DNA of 64,000 nucleotides from Chloroflexota bacterium. GTDB lineage: Bacteria > Chloroflexota > Limnocylindria > Limnocylindrales > CSP1-4. Positions 7,106 to 15,568 of this stretch are shown here, one piece after another. The stretch is from contig JAJYLZ010000013.1 of assembly GCA_021787395.1 (NCBI GenBank), positions 1 to 64,000 on the forward strand, in the 5' to 3' direction. The notes under the pieces were generated by a model. That model had not been told where the DNA came from and ran no database searches. It worked only from the letters and a program-made list of their open reading frames with translations. Position numbers and translations under genes: made by a program. The stretch's first letter is position 1, and every line of letters begins with the position of its first letter.

Positions 7106-8874
7106 CGGGTGTTCTCCTCTGCGGCCAGGATGCGGCCGACGAGCTCGCCCGGCCGGAGGGGCGTGCCGTCGTACTTGAGGATGCTGCGGAGGCGCTCGCG
7201 CGGGGCCCCCGAGGCGGCGAGCAGCTGCGCGAGCTGCCCCTCCGCGTTGTGCTCCACGACGTACACGCGCTCGCGAGCCCGGATGAACTCGAGGGTCTCC
7301 TCGGGCACCGGCCACACGGTCCGCGGCTGGAGGCAGGCGACCGGAACGCCGGCAGCCGCCAGGCGCTGGGCCGCCTCGCCGATTACGCCGGTGGTCATGC
7401 CGACGCCCAGCAGGCCGATCGCAGCTGCGGGCTCGCCCCACGCGCGACCGCCCGGCAGCCGGTCGCGGACCGTGTCCAGCTTGCGCATCCGCTTGTCCAT
7501 CATGGTCACCCGGTTGCCGGGAGCCGTGGACACGAGCCCCCACTCGTTGTGCTCGTTGCCGGTGACCAGGGTCATCCCGCCCGGCGTGCCGGGGGGTGCC
7601 CACGGGGAGACGCCGTCGTCGGTCAGCACGTAGCGGCGCAGCTCGCGCAATCCCTCGACATCGTGCGCGGACAGCCGCTTCCCGCTCGTCGTCGTGACAA
7701 CGGCAAGGTCGAACGGCTCCGACGTCGCGGAGTCCTGGCCGAGCGCCTGGTCGAGCGCGATGTACACCGGCCCCTGGAGCTCCTGGGCGAGGTTCGTGGC
7801 GTCGATCGCGAGCGAGAAGCAGTCCGCCGCGTCGCCGGGCGAGAGCACCACGCGCGGGAAGTCGCCGGTCGAGCCGTGGGCGAGCATCGCGAGGTCGCCC
7901 TGCTCCGGCTTCGTCGGCATGCCCGTGGACGGCCCGGAGCGCTGGCAGTCCACGATGACGAGCGGGATCTCCGCGGAGCCGGCGTGGCTGACTCCTTCCT
8001 GCATGAGGGCGATGCCTGGCCCGGAACTGGCCGTCATCGCGCGCGTGCCGGTCATCGCGGCGCCGATCGCGAGGTTCACGGCCGACAGCTCGTCCTCCGC
8101 CTGGACGGCCAGCCCGCCGAACGCCGGCAGGTGAGCCTGCAGCCAGGTGAGGATCTCGGTCGCCGGCGTGATGGGGTAGCCCGCGAAGAAGCGGCCTCCG
8201 GCGGCGAGGAAGCCGAGCGAGATCGCCTCGTTCCCGGTGATGAGGATCCGCTCCGTGCGTTCGACTGGCGCGAGCCGCCAGGGCCCGGCCCCCTGCCCGA
8301 ACCCGTGCAGCTCGGCGACCTCGAACCCAGTCTCGAGAGCCCGGAGGTTCGACCGTACCGCAGCGTCGCCGAGGCGCCTGAATCGTTCGCGCAGGATGCC
8401 CGCGGCCTCGTCGTCGGAGACGCCGACGATGCGTGCCACCAGTCCGAAGGCGACGCTGTTCTTGAACAGGTCGCGGCGGTGGCTGCGGACCGCGATCCGC
8501 GCGAGCGGGACCTCGAGCACCGTCGCGCCGACCGGCAGGGAGCCGTCAGGCCGCGCTCCGGCCGAGGAGTCGAAGACGGCGATCCCGTCGTCGGCGAGGC
8601 GGTGTCCGGCCCGCTCAACCGCCTCCTCGTCAAACGCGACGAGGAGGTCGACCCGGTCGCCCAGGCACCCCCGGGCCACGGAGGTGGCCCGCATCAGCGC
8701 CGCGGCATGGCCTCCCTTGGTCCGGGACGCGACCTCGCGGGCAGTGTAGGTGTGGAACCCGCGTCGTCCGAGCAGTGTGCCCAGGAGGTTCACGACCGTG
8801 AGGGACCCGTCGCCACCCTGTCCGGCGACGAGGACCCCGAGGTCATCGACGAGGCGCGTCGTGGCCAGCGTCAT
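7102..8874 (-). CDS. korA: 2-oxoacid:acceptor oxidoreductase, fused gamma-alpha subunit
   Basis: 590 residues from the ATG at 8874, which overlaps the preceding stop (ATGA). Residues ~1-190 are the gamma domain (VLVAGQGGDGS, REVASRTKGGHAAA). Residues ~200-590 are the alpha domain with the pyrimidine-binding region (FFAGYPITPATEI, QAEDELSAVNLAIGA, SSGPGIALM). This gamma-alpha fusion is typical of bacterial KorA-type enzymes. It pairs with the downstream beta subunit. No ferredoxin delta subunit is present; the upstream FrhB-like protein supplies two [4Fe-4S] motifs instead. Confidence 0.93.
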   Translation of the reverse strand: MTLATTRLVDDLGVLVAGQGGDGSLTVVNLLGTLLGRRGFHTYTAREVASRTKGGHAAALMRATSVARGCLGDRVDLLVAFDEEAVERAGHRLADDGIAVFDSSAGARPDGSLPVGATVLEVPLARIAVRSHRRDLFKNSVAFGLVARIVGVSDDEAAGILRERFRRLGDAAVRSNLRALETGFEVAELHGFGQGAGPWRLAPVERTERILITGNEAISLGFLAAGGRFFAGYPITPATEILTWLQAHLPAFGGLAVQAEDELSAVNLAIGAAMTGTRAMTASSGPGIALMQEGVSHAGSAEIPLVIVDCQRSGPSTGMPTKPEQGDLAMLAHGSTGDFPRVVLSPGDAADCFSLAIDATNLAQELQGPVYIALDQALGQDSATSEPFDLAVVTTTSGKRLSAHDVEGLRELRRYVLTDDGVSPWAPPGTPGGMTLVTGNEHNEWGLVSTAPGNRVTMMDKRMRKLDTVRDRLPGGRAWGEPAAAIGLLGVGMTTGVIGEAAQRLAAAGVPVACLQPRTVWPVPEETLEFIRARERVYVVEHNAEGQLAQLLAASGAPRERLRSILKYDGTPLRPGELVGRILAAEENTR

Positions 8875-10310
8875 CGCGGCACGCTCGCACGTTCTGCAAT
8901 CGGGTCGGCCGACCCGCCTGCCGTCGCTGGGACCCCGCCGTCGTCGGGTTTCGGCGGGGCGCCCGGTCCTGTGGTGTAGAAGGTCTTCGGATCGGTCCAG
9001 CCCAGGGCCTCCCGTTCCGCGAGCGTCGGCATCAGCGCCGGGTGCGGGCGGTTGCGTTTCTTGTCCGAGGCCAGCTTCTCGAGTAGCTCCTGCCCGCGCG
9101 GCTCGTCCTCGAGCGGCCGCGTCTCCAGCCTGCCGGCCTCGATCGCCGCCTGCAGGGCCGCGTGGCCGCGCTCCGTCCGGACCAGGACGAACGTCCAGCC
9201 GTCCAGCCCGATCCCGCCGCAGGCGACGTCGGCGTGCTCCGCGGAGTAGTCGAGGCAATAGAGGCACGCCGGTCGGGCCCACTCTCGGAAGCGCTTCAGG
9301 GAGGCCGTCACCGTCTCGCCGTCGTCGAGCCGGACGACGAGCTTCCCCTTGATGTTGATGTTCCGGATGCGCGGCCGCTCCACCCCGATCAGCTCACCCA
9401 GCCGGTCGAGGCTCTCGTGCGTGAAGCTCTCGGAGCAGAACAGCCCGATCACCAGGCCGATGTTCTCCCGGTACCAGGTCGCCATCTCGAGTTGAATGCT
9501 GGAGTGCTGCTGGAGCCGCACGGCATCGACCTGGCAGGGGACGCCGACCACGGCCAGCGGTCGCACGCCGTCCCGCATCGCCTCCTGGAGGGCCAGCGTG
9601 TTCGGCGAGTACGTGTAGCGCGAGGCGGCGCACGAGAGCACGTCGTCGCGGGTCCTGGCCAGCTTGTGACGCCCCACCTGGTTGTCGTCGGGCAGCACGT
9701 CGCCGAGGACGGCTCCTTCGATCCGGCCGGTCTCGAGCCCGTGGACGAGCAGCGTCGACACGACGCCTCCATCCTGCGCGCGCCCCCGGATCTCGGGGTC
9801 GGTCGTGCGCGCATACAGCCCATAGCTGAAGGCGCCGTACCCGACGTCCTGCGACGGCTGGCGGGGCTCGAGGAGCGCCGGCAGGTCGCGGTCCATTGGC
9901 CGCAGCACGCCGCACACGTCCGCGCACAGCACGCAGTCCACGCAAGCGGCGTGCCTCGTCGCGACTGGGCGCTCGTCCACATAGTCGAAGACGTCGACGG
10001 GGCAGATCGTCACGCAGGCCGCGCAGCCGACGCACTTGCCGGCGTCGATCACCTGCTCCCGCAGGAAGTCGACTGCACGGAAGCCGCCGCGGTTCAGTTC
10101 CGTACGCCAGGCGTAGGACCATTCGTGGGGATCGGCACCGCCCTCGAGCATCGCCCGGTAGCGCTCGGTGACCCGCCTCGTCCTCGCATCGCTGCGGCTG
10201 GCTCCGCGCCCGGCTACTGTGGTGGCCTGCTCAGGCCGCCCGTCCGCGCGGGCCCCAGCGTCCTCCGGCGGGCGCTCGCGCGTCGCCGGGCATTCGGTCG
10301 CAAGATCCAC
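8871..10310 (-). CDS. F420 hydrogenase/dehydrogenase beta-subunit-like iron-sulfur flavoprotein
   Basis: 479 residues; the ATG at 10310 is used but about 50 N-terminal residues are low complexity and a later start is possible. Residues ~90-135 hold a two-cluster ferredoxin domain (CVGCAACVTICP and CVDCVLCADVC). The rest is the FrhB/FdhB fold (YGLYARTTD, QDGGVVSTLL, VVGVPCQVDAVR, IGLFCSESF) with more cysteines (ACLYCLDYSAEHADVACGG). This family moves electrons between Fe-S/FAD and coenzyme F420. As first gene of an overlapping operon with korA and korB it is likely the electron-acceptor subunit, making a 2-oxoacid:F420 (or ferredoxin) oxidoreductase. The acceptor is inferred. Confidence 0.87.
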   Translation of the reverse strand: MDLATECPATRERPPEDAGARADGRPEQATTVAGRGASRSDARTRRVTERYRAMLEGGADPHEWSYAWRTELNRGGFRAVDFLREQVIDAGKCVGCAACVTICPVDVFDYVDERPVATRHAACVDCVLCADVCGVLRPMDRDLPALLEPRQPSQDVGYGAFSYGLYARTTDPEIRGRAQDGGVVSTLLVHGLETGRIEGAVLGDVLPDDNQVGRHKLARTRDDVLSCAASRYTYSPNTLALQEAMRDGVRPLAVVGVPCQVDAVRLQQHSSIQLEMATWYRENIGLVIGLFCSESFTHESLDRLGELIGVERPRIRNINIKGKLVVRLDDGETVTASLKRFREWARPACLYCLDYSAEHADVACGGIGLDGWTFVLVRTERGHAALQAAIEAGRLETRPLEDEPRGQELLEKLASDKKRNRPHPALMPTLAEREALGWTDPKTFYTTGPGAPPKPDDGGVPATAGGSADPIAERASVPR

Positions 10311-10394
10311 GTCATCAACCTCTCGGGCTGACAGCCCGCCGTTCGGGCCGCCAAGTCGGCATCGCTTCGGTCAGCGGAGCGCCACCGACGACAG

Positions 10395-10423
10395 ATTGTA
10401 CACATTGCGCTAGATTTTGTCTC
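10395..10423 (-). promoter_or_regulatory. Promoter of FrhB-korAB operon with GntR-like palindrome
   Basis: Read on the minus strand, GAGACA (10418-10423) and TACAAT (10395-10400) are spaced by 17 nt, a good sigma-70-type promoter giving a leader of about 75 nt before the ATG at 10310. The -10 region is part of ATTGTACACATT (10395-10406), which matches the palindrome seen repeatedly in the neighbouring catabolic island. Confidence 0.5.
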
Positions 10424-10537
10424 CTATGTAATGCAGCCTGTGCGCATCAATTGGGGATGCCGGCGCCCGGAGCCGGCCTCCGTGGCGGACTCGATCCGCC
10501 ACGGCCCAGCCCTCGTCCTCGCCCGGCCGGAGCATCG

Positions 10538-11050
10538 ATGAGCCATCGAACCGACCATTACGGAGCACTTGGCGTCCCGGCGTCCGCCACGCCCGCGCAG
10601 ATCAGGCGCGCCTTCCGCTCGATCGCCCGGAGCTCCCATCCCGACGTCAACCCCGGCGACCCGGAGGCCGAGCGCCGGTTCAAGCGGGCCTCCCGCGCCT
10701 ATGAGGTGCTGTCCGATCCGGTCCGCCGCGCCGAATACGATGGACGGCATGCCGCAGGCCGGTTCGCGGGGCCGGGGAGGGGCGGGCAGGCCAGCTTCTC
10801 GGTGGACGACGGGCCCGTCTACCACAGCGACCTCGGCCACCACAGCGACTTCTACCAGGCCGGGGACCCGCTCACGATCGCCGAGGCTGCAGCGCTCGTC
10901 GGCCGCAACCCGTCGTGGCTGCGGCGCGCGGTGCGGGCAGGACGGCTGCCGGCCGCCCGTGACGACGGTCGGTATCTGCTTCGCAGGCGCGACGTGGAGG
11001 GGCTGGACCGGACGGCGGCGCGAAGGCCGAGGCAGGCCCCGACCACCTGA
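10538..11050 (+). CDS. J-domain protein fused to a helix-turn-helix domain
   Basis: 170 residues from the ATG at 10538. Residues ~1-65 are a complete DnaJ domain (DHYGALGVPASATPAQI, the HPD motif in RSSHPDVNPGD, AYEVLSDPVRRAEYD). A Gly/Ser linker follows, and residues ~110-158 are an excisionase/MerR-type HTH (LTIAEAAALVGRNPS, WLRRAVRAGRLP, GRYLLRRRDVEGL). A J domain recruits DnaK; the HTH would bind DNA. No zinc-finger or substrate-binding J-protein domains are present. It may bring DnaK to a DNA-bound complex or sense protein stress, but this is inference. It is the first plus-strand gene before the catabolic island. Confidence 0.85.
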   Translation: MSHRTDHYGALGVPASATPAQIRRAFRSIARSSHPDVNPGDPEAERRFKRASRAYEVLSDPVRRAEYDGRHAAGRFAGPGRGGQASFSVDDGPVYHSDLGHHSDFYQAGDPLTIAEAAALVGRNPSWLRRAVRAGRLPAARDDGRYLLRRRDVEGLDRTAARRPRQAPTT

Positions 11051-11146
11051 GAGCTCCAGCAATTCGGCGTGGCGATGGGCGCTCTCCTCCCGACGACGCC
11101 GTCCGGCAGCCGGGACGCGGTGCGGCTCTGCGCAGGTCGATTCGTG

Positions 11147-11175
11147 GATACAAAACGTAGTGGTGCGTGTACAAT
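11147..11175 (+). promoter_or_regulatory. Promoter with GntR-like site upstream of coxG
   Basis: GATACA (11147-11152) and TACAAT (11170-11175) are spaced by 17 nt. The -10 region is embedded in GTGTACAATCC, whose complement GGATTGTACAC matches the island palindrome. About 180 nt separate it from the coxG start. Confidence 0.45.
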
Positions 11176-11351
11176 CCACGCCCACCGGGATCCGTCCCGA
11201 GCCCGGTGCCAGCCGTGCCGCCGTGGCCGGGTGCGTCGGTGGCCCTCAAGGGTCACGCAGTTCGGCGCCGACGAGATGGGCATCGCCCCGCATCGGCCCG
11301 GATCCGTCGCCTCCAATCCACGCGGCGTGTCCCGCCCTCCGGGAGGTCGCG

Positions 11352-11795
11352 ATGCAGTTCACCGGCACAGCGAGGATCGCCGCCGCACGAGATCGCGTGT
11401 GGTCGTTCCTCATGGACCCCCAGCGGGTCGCGGCCTGCGGCCCTGGGGTCGAGTCGGTCGAGGTGGTCGACGACGACCACTTCAGGGTGCGAGCGAAGGT
11501 GAGCGTGGGGTTCATGTCGGCCCGCTTCACGCTCGACCTGACGATGGCCGAGCGGTCAGAGCCCGAGGTCGCGGTGCTCAGCGCCAGGGGCCAGGCGCCG
11601 GGATCGGCCGTCGAGGGCCGGGCGCGGATGGTCCTGTCCGGGCCGCCCGAGGGGCCGACAGATCTGGCCTGGTCGGCGGACGTGACGATCACGGGGACGC
11701 TGGCTGCGGTGGGGCGGCCCTTGATCGAGGGCACGGCCAACAAGATCATCGCCCAGGTCTTCACCTGCTTCCGCACGCAGCTCGAGGCCGGCTGA
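11352..11795 (+). CDS. CoxG-like SRPBCC protein
   Basis: 147 residues from the ATG at 11352 with GGGAGG upstream. The sequence follows the CO dehydrogenase subunit G (CoxG) pattern: strand-helix start (MQFTGTARIAAARDRVWSFLMDP), the loop AACGPGVESVEV, and the C-terminal helix (ANKIIAQVFTCFRTQLE). CoxG proteins help mature molybdenum hydroxylases or attach them to the membrane and quinone pool. The molybdenum hydroxylase at 16859-20581 is its likely partner. A second CoxG-like protein lies at 23978. No membrane anchor is seen in this copy. Confidence 0.85.
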   Translation: MQFTGTARIAAARDRVWSFLMDPQRVAACGPGVESVEVVDDDHFRVRAKVSVGFMSARFTLDLTMAERSEPEVAVLSARGQAPGSAVEGRARMVLSGPPEGPTDLAWSADVTITGTLAAVGRPLIEGTANKIIAQVFTCFRTQLEAG

Positions 11796-11854
11796 TGCAG
11801 ACGGCCTGCCGGCTTCCGACGAGGACTGTGCGTTCTGTCATGCGTACAAACTGG

Positions 11855-11883
11855 TTGACATTGTCTACAGTTGGTGGAGAATC
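11855..11883 (+). promoter_or_regulatory. Importer promoter with operator in the spacer
   Basis: TTGACA (11855-11860) and GAGAAT (11878-11883) are 17 nt apart. The spacer contains ATTGTCTACAGTT (11860-11872), a close match to the island palindrome, so a bound repressor would sit between the two boxes. The permease GTG follows at 11914 after a GGAGGGA ribosome-binding site. Confidence 0.55.
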
Positions 11884-11913
11884 GGACCCTCAGAGCGATT
11901 CCCGGAGGGAGCC

Positions 11914-12789
11914 GTGACGCAAGCCAGCAACCTGTTCCCGGCTGCGGAGGCCGGCTTCAGGACCATCCGCCCCCGAACACGGGTCAAGCGGTCCCGTGTG
12001 TCGCGCTGGTACCGCCGCCACGAGCGGGCGGTCCTGGGCGCGACGGGCGTGATCGCGTTCTTCCTGCTGTGGCAGGTCGGCGCCTGGGTGGGCGTCATCG
12101 ATCCGTTCTTCTTCAGCTCGCCCCTCGCGGTCATCGCGGCCGGGATCGGCGACGTCCAGACGTCCGTGTTCTGGGCCGACACCAAGGTCAGCTTCTTCGA
12201 GCTCCTCATCGGCAGCGTGCTCTCGCTGGCGCTCGCGGTGCCTCTGGGCATCGTGATCGGCTGGTATCAGCGGCTCACGTACGCCTTCGACCCGTGGCTC
12301 AACTTCTTCAACGCGCTGCCCCGAATCGCGATGCTGCCGCTCGTGATCCTGTGGGTCGGGCTCGGCGTCGAGATGAAGATCTTCATCGTCTTCCTGGGCG
12401 GCTTCTTCTCGATCATCATGCCCACGGTTGAAGGCGTGCGGACCGTGGACCGCCAGTTCCTCGACGTCGCCCGGAGCTTCCGGGCCTCGCAGCGCCTGCT
12501 GCTCACCTCGATCGTCGTCCCGGCCACGATCCCGTTCATCGTCACTGGCATCCGGCTCGCGGTGGGACGGATGCTGATCGGCGTCATCGTGGCTGAGTTG
12601 TTCGCCCAGACCGAAGGCCTGGGGGTCATGATCGCCCGCGCCGAGGCGGCCATGCGGAGCGACCAGATGATGTTCGGGATCCTGATCTTCACCATCGCCG
12701 GGATCCTCACCACGGAGGCGGTAGGCATCCTCGAGCGCTACTTCCAGCGCTGGCGCCCCAGCTCCGAAGAAGTCGAAGAGGGCATGTGA
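11914..12789 (+). CDS. ABC importer permease 1 (SsuC/TauC type)
   Basis: 291 residues from a GTG at 11914 with GGAGGGA 5 nt upstream. A basic N-terminal tail precedes about six membrane helices (LGATGVIAFFLLWQVG, LLIGSVLSLALAVPLGIVIG). The cytoplasmic EAA loop (RSFRASQRLLLTSIVVPATIPFIVTGIRL) contacts the ATPase. This is the nitrate/sulfonate/taurine/thiamine-precursor class of permease. The next two genes are the ATPase and a second, clearly different permease, so the channel is probably a heterodimer. The substrate-binding protein is at 15569-16699 on the other strand. Confidence 0.92.
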   Translation: MTQASNLFPAAEAGFRTIRPRTRVKRSRVSRWYRRHERAVLGATGVIAFFLLWQVGAWVGVIDPFFFSSPLAVIAAGIGDVQTSVFWADTKVSFFELLIGSVLSLALAVPLGIVIGWYQRLTYAFDPWLNFFNALPRIAMLPLVILWVGLGVEMKIFIVFLGGFFSIIMPTVEGVRTVDRQFLDVARSFRASQRLLLTSIVVPATIPFIVTGIRLAVGRMLIGVIVAELFAQTEGLGVMIARAEAAMRSDQMMFGILIFTIAGILTTEAVGILERYFQRWRPSSEEVEEGM

Positions 12790-12790
12790 G

Positions 12791-13585
12791 ATGATCGACC
12801 AGAGCCTGGCCCTGAGCGCCCGGGGCGTCCGGATGGAGTACCGAGACCGCTCCACACACCAGGGCTTCGTCGCCCTCGAGTCCCTCGACCTCGACATTCG
12901 GCAGGGCGAGTTCGTCAGCATCGTCGGCCCCAGCGGCTGCGGCAAGACGACCTTCATCAAGATCGTGAACGGCCTCCTCCAGGCGACCGCCGGCGAGATC
13001 CAGCTGCGCAAGATCGGCAAGGGTCGCGAGGACGCGATGGTCTTCCAGGACGCGTCGCTGTTCCCCTGGTACACGCTCGTGGACAACGTCTCGTACGGCC
13101 TGGTGTGCTCCGGCGTGAAGCGCAAGGAGGCCAGGGAGCGGTCTGTCCCGTTCATCAAGCTGGTGGGTCTCGACGGCTTCGCCGACAAGTACCCCTACGA
13201 GCTCTCGGGCGGCATGCAGCAGCGGGCGAACCTGGCCCGGGCGCTGGCCGTCGATCCGTCCCTGCTCCTGATGGACGAGCCGTTCGCCGCCCTCGACTCC
13301 CAGACCCGGGAGCTGATGCAGGCGGAGCTGCTCCGCATCTGGAACGAGGCGCAGAAGACGGTCCTGTTCATCACCCACCAGATCGACGAGGCGGTGTACC
13401 TGTCCGATCGGGTGATCGTGATGAGCGCGCGCCCGGGGCGAGTGCTCGCCGATATCCGGATCGAGATCCCGCGACCGCGCAGCCTCGACGTGAAGCGGAC
13501 GACCGAGTTCGTGCGCTACGAGGAGCAGATCTGGCGGCTGATCGCCAAGCAGATCCCGGCCGCCCAGTCCGGCTCCGAGGCCTGA
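12791..13585 (+). CDS. ABC importer ATPase (SsuB/TauB type)
   Basis: 264 residues starting 1 nt after the permease stop. Walker A is GPSGCGKTT, the Q-loop lies in VFQDASLFPWYT (typical of the SsuB/TauB/NrtD class, which has FPW), the signature is LSGGMQQR, Walker B is LLLMDEPFAALD and the switch His lies in FITHQIDEA. It powers the two flanking permeases. The gene order permease-ATPase-permease with tight spacing shows one operon. Confidence 0.95.
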   Translation: MIDQSLALSARGVRMEYRDRSTHQGFVALESLDLDIRQGEFVSIVGPSGCGKTTFIKIVNGLLQATAGEIQLRKIGKGREDAMVFQDASLFPWYTLVDNVSYGLVCSGVKRKEARERSVPFIKLVGLDGFADKYPYELSGGMQQRANLARALAVDPSLLLMDEPFAALDSQTRELMQAELLRIWNEAQKTVLFITHQIDEAVYLSDRVIVMSARPGRVLADIRIEIPRPRSLDVKRTTEFVRYEEQIWRLIAKQIPAAQSGSEA

Positions 13586-13588
13586 GCC

Positions 13589-14413
13589 ATGGCGACGCAA
13601 GTCGACGGACAGCTCCTGGCCGGCGAGCCGCGCGGGCTCGCCTCGCGTCTCCCGATGCCCAGTGAACGGCTCTTGTACGGCCTCGTCGGCGTCGTGGGCG
13701 TGCTGCTCCTGTGGCAGCTGGCCGCCGCCACGGGCATCGTCCCGAAGACCCTGATGAGCTCGCCGCTGCTCATCTGGGACGCGCTCGTCACGGACCTGGG
13801 CAACGGCGCCCTGTGGCCGCACATCGAGACGAGCCTCATCGAGTGGGCGCTCGGTATCGGGATCTCAGTCGGCATCGGCGTCCCGCTCGGCTTGGCGATC
13901 GGCATGTTCAGGCGTGTCGACTACGTGCTCTCAGTGCTCGTGTCGGGGATCTACTCGACGCCGAAGGCCGCCCTCGCACCGATGGTCATCCTCGTGGCCG
14001 GCCTCGGCATGGAGTCGAAGGTCATCATCGTCGTGCTGCTGACGATCTTCTCGATCCTGGTCAGCACCGTCTCGGGCGTCCATGCGGTCAACCCGCGGCA
14101 CTACGACATCACCCGCAGCTTCGGCGCCTCGCGGTGGCTGACCTTCCAGTCCGTCATCCTGCCCAGCACCGTGCCGTTCATCTTGTCCGGGATCCGCATC
14201 GGCGCCGGTCGAGCGCTGGTCGGCCTCGTGGTCGCTGAGTTCCTCGCGTCCAATGAGGGGATCGGCTACTACATCAGCTTCAACGGCACCATGCTCAACA
14301 CGTCTCGGGTGATGGTCGGCATCCTGCTCCTCGGAACGTTCGGGATCGGCATGGGTGAGGCCGTCCGCCTCGTGGAGCACCGCTTCGACAACTGGAGGGC
14401 CGCCATCCACTGA
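13589..14413 (+). CDS. ABC importer permease 2 (SsuC/TauC type)
   Basis: 274 residues starting 3 nt after the ATPase stop. It has the same architecture as permease 1: N-terminal helix (GLVGVVGVLLLWQLA), a helix set (GIGISVGIGVPLGLAIG) and the EAA loop (RSFGASRWLTFQSVILPSTVPFILSGIRI). Its sequence differs enough from permease 1 that the pair looks like an old duplication rather than a recent copy. A strong terminator follows, so the importer operon ends here without its binding protein. Confidence 0.93.
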   Translation: MATQVDGQLLAGEPRGLASRLPMPSERLLYGLVGVVGVLLLWQLAAATGIVPKTLMSSPLLIWDALVTDLGNGALWPHIETSLIEWALGIGISVGIGVPLGLAIGMFRRVDYVLSVLVSGIYSTPKAALAPMVILVAGLGMESKVIIVVLLTIFSILVSTVSGVHAVNPRHYDITRSFGASRWLTFQSVILPSTVPFILSGIRIGAGRALVGLVVAEFLASNEGIGYYISFNGTMLNTSRVMVGILLLGTFGIGMGEAVRLVEHRFDNWRAAIH

Positions 14414-14487
14414 GGCGCCGCTGCGCCTGGGCAGCACCGCCACGCCGCCTCCCCTGCCGGGCAGGGGTTCGATCCTCCACCTGTCCT

Positions 14488-14524
14488 CCCGGACGCCCGC
14501 GAACTCCCCCCGCGGGCGTCCGGG
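14488..14524 (+). terminator. Rho-independent terminator after importer operon
   Basis: A perfect 14-bp stem (14488-14501 with 14511-14524) closes a 9-nt loop and is followed by TCTTCATC. It lies 75 nt after the second permease. The T run is short, as expected at this GC content. Confidence 0.7.
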
Positions 14525-14544
14525 TCTTCATCTCCGGCCGTGTC

Positions 14545-15226
14545 ATGCAGACGGCCATGCCCTCCTTCAGCAGGTGCGACAGCGTGGTGCCCGGGATGCC
14601 GGCCAGGAGCCGGGGCATCGAGCCATGGGGCAGGTAGCGCCTGCCCATCGTGAGCCACTCGACGTGCTGCTCCGCAAGGAGCGCCGAGCCGAGCCTGAGC
14701 AGGGCGTCGGCGGCCCCGGGGAGGCGGCCAGGCGCTCGGCGACCGACCGGAGCTGCGCCCGCGCGGACGGTTCGTCGGGCCGGGCGAACACCGCGCGCAC
14801 GAACGCCGCGACCATGGACGCGGCGGGCCCTGGCCGGTGTGTACCGATGAGCGCTGCCAGGCGAGCCGGCGCCCCCGGAACGCCGCGAGGGCGCCGCCGA
14901 GGTCGCCGACGAGACGGCGCACCTCGTTCAGGCTGACACCCGATGCGCCGATGGCCCGCACGAGGTCGTCGACCTTGCGGGTCGACACGCCCCTCACGTA
15001 CGCCTCCTGGATGACCGCGACGAGGGCGCTCCGCCCGGCGCCGCGGCTCGAGCAGCCAGTCGGGGGAGTACGAGCCGTTGCGCAGCTTCGCGATCACGAG
15101 CTCGAGCGCGCCGAGCCGCGGGTCGAAGGGCCGCGGCCGGTGGCCGTTGCGCCAGCCCGCCCGCCGCGCAGCCACCCGGGAGCCCCCTGATGGCCCTCTG
15201 GTTCCACGCCGCGTTGACCCGGCCAT
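14545..15226 (-). pseudogene. Degraded IS256-family transposase
   Basis: Pieces of an IS256/Mutator transposase appear in order on the minus strand but in different frames: WRNGHRPRPFDPRLGALEL and LRNGSYSPDWLLEPRRRAE; then, after a frameshift near 15040, AVIQEAYVRGVSTRKVDDLV, VSLNEVRRLVGDL and AAFRGRRL; then WQRSSVHTG joined directly, so the block with the first two catalytic Asp residues is deleted; then ASMVAAFVRAVFARPDEPSA in another frame; and finally MGRRYLPHGSMPRLLAG. At least two frameshifts and two internal deletions make it inactive. It lies between the importer operon and the gene for its binding protein. Confidence 0.85.
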
Positions 15227-15516
15227 GGTGCGGGCCTAGTTGACCCGTCCGCCGCGCAGTCGGGCACCGTACGGGCCTCCCGGTGGATCAGCCGAACGGG
15301 GCTGCAGGCTCACTCCGTGGACCGTCCGGGCGAGAGAGGCCGCGCGGGCGAGGGGCGGGCGTGGCGGCCCGCGAGGCACGGCTCTCGCGACCCTCTCGGG
15401 GCAGGCCTGAGGCGGGCCGCGCTGGTCAGGGGTGGCGCAGCGCCTGTCGCGATCCGCGGAGGCGCTCAGACCGCGCCGCATCCGGCGTCCCGCGGGCGAA
15501 CACGGGACATGCGTAA
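15227..15516. other. Intergenic stretch without recognised genes
   Basis: GC-rich sequence between the transposase relic and the terminator of the binding-protein gene. Open frames occur on both strands but show no family motif or ribosome-binding site. It may be further eroded insertion-sequence DNA. Confidence 0.5.
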
Positions 15517-15546
15517 GGCCCCCGGAGCCATTCGGCTCCGGGGGCC
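15517..15546. terminator. Hairpin terminator after substrate-binding protein
   Basis: A perfect 13-bp inverted repeat (15517-15529 and 15534-15546) with a 4-nt ATTC loop lies 22 nt after the stop of the minus-strand gene. Flanking T tracts are weak on both sides (TTACG on the minus strand, GTTTCC on the plus). Confidence 0.7.
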
Positions 15547-15568
15547 GTTTCCGCTTGGCGTCAGCGGC

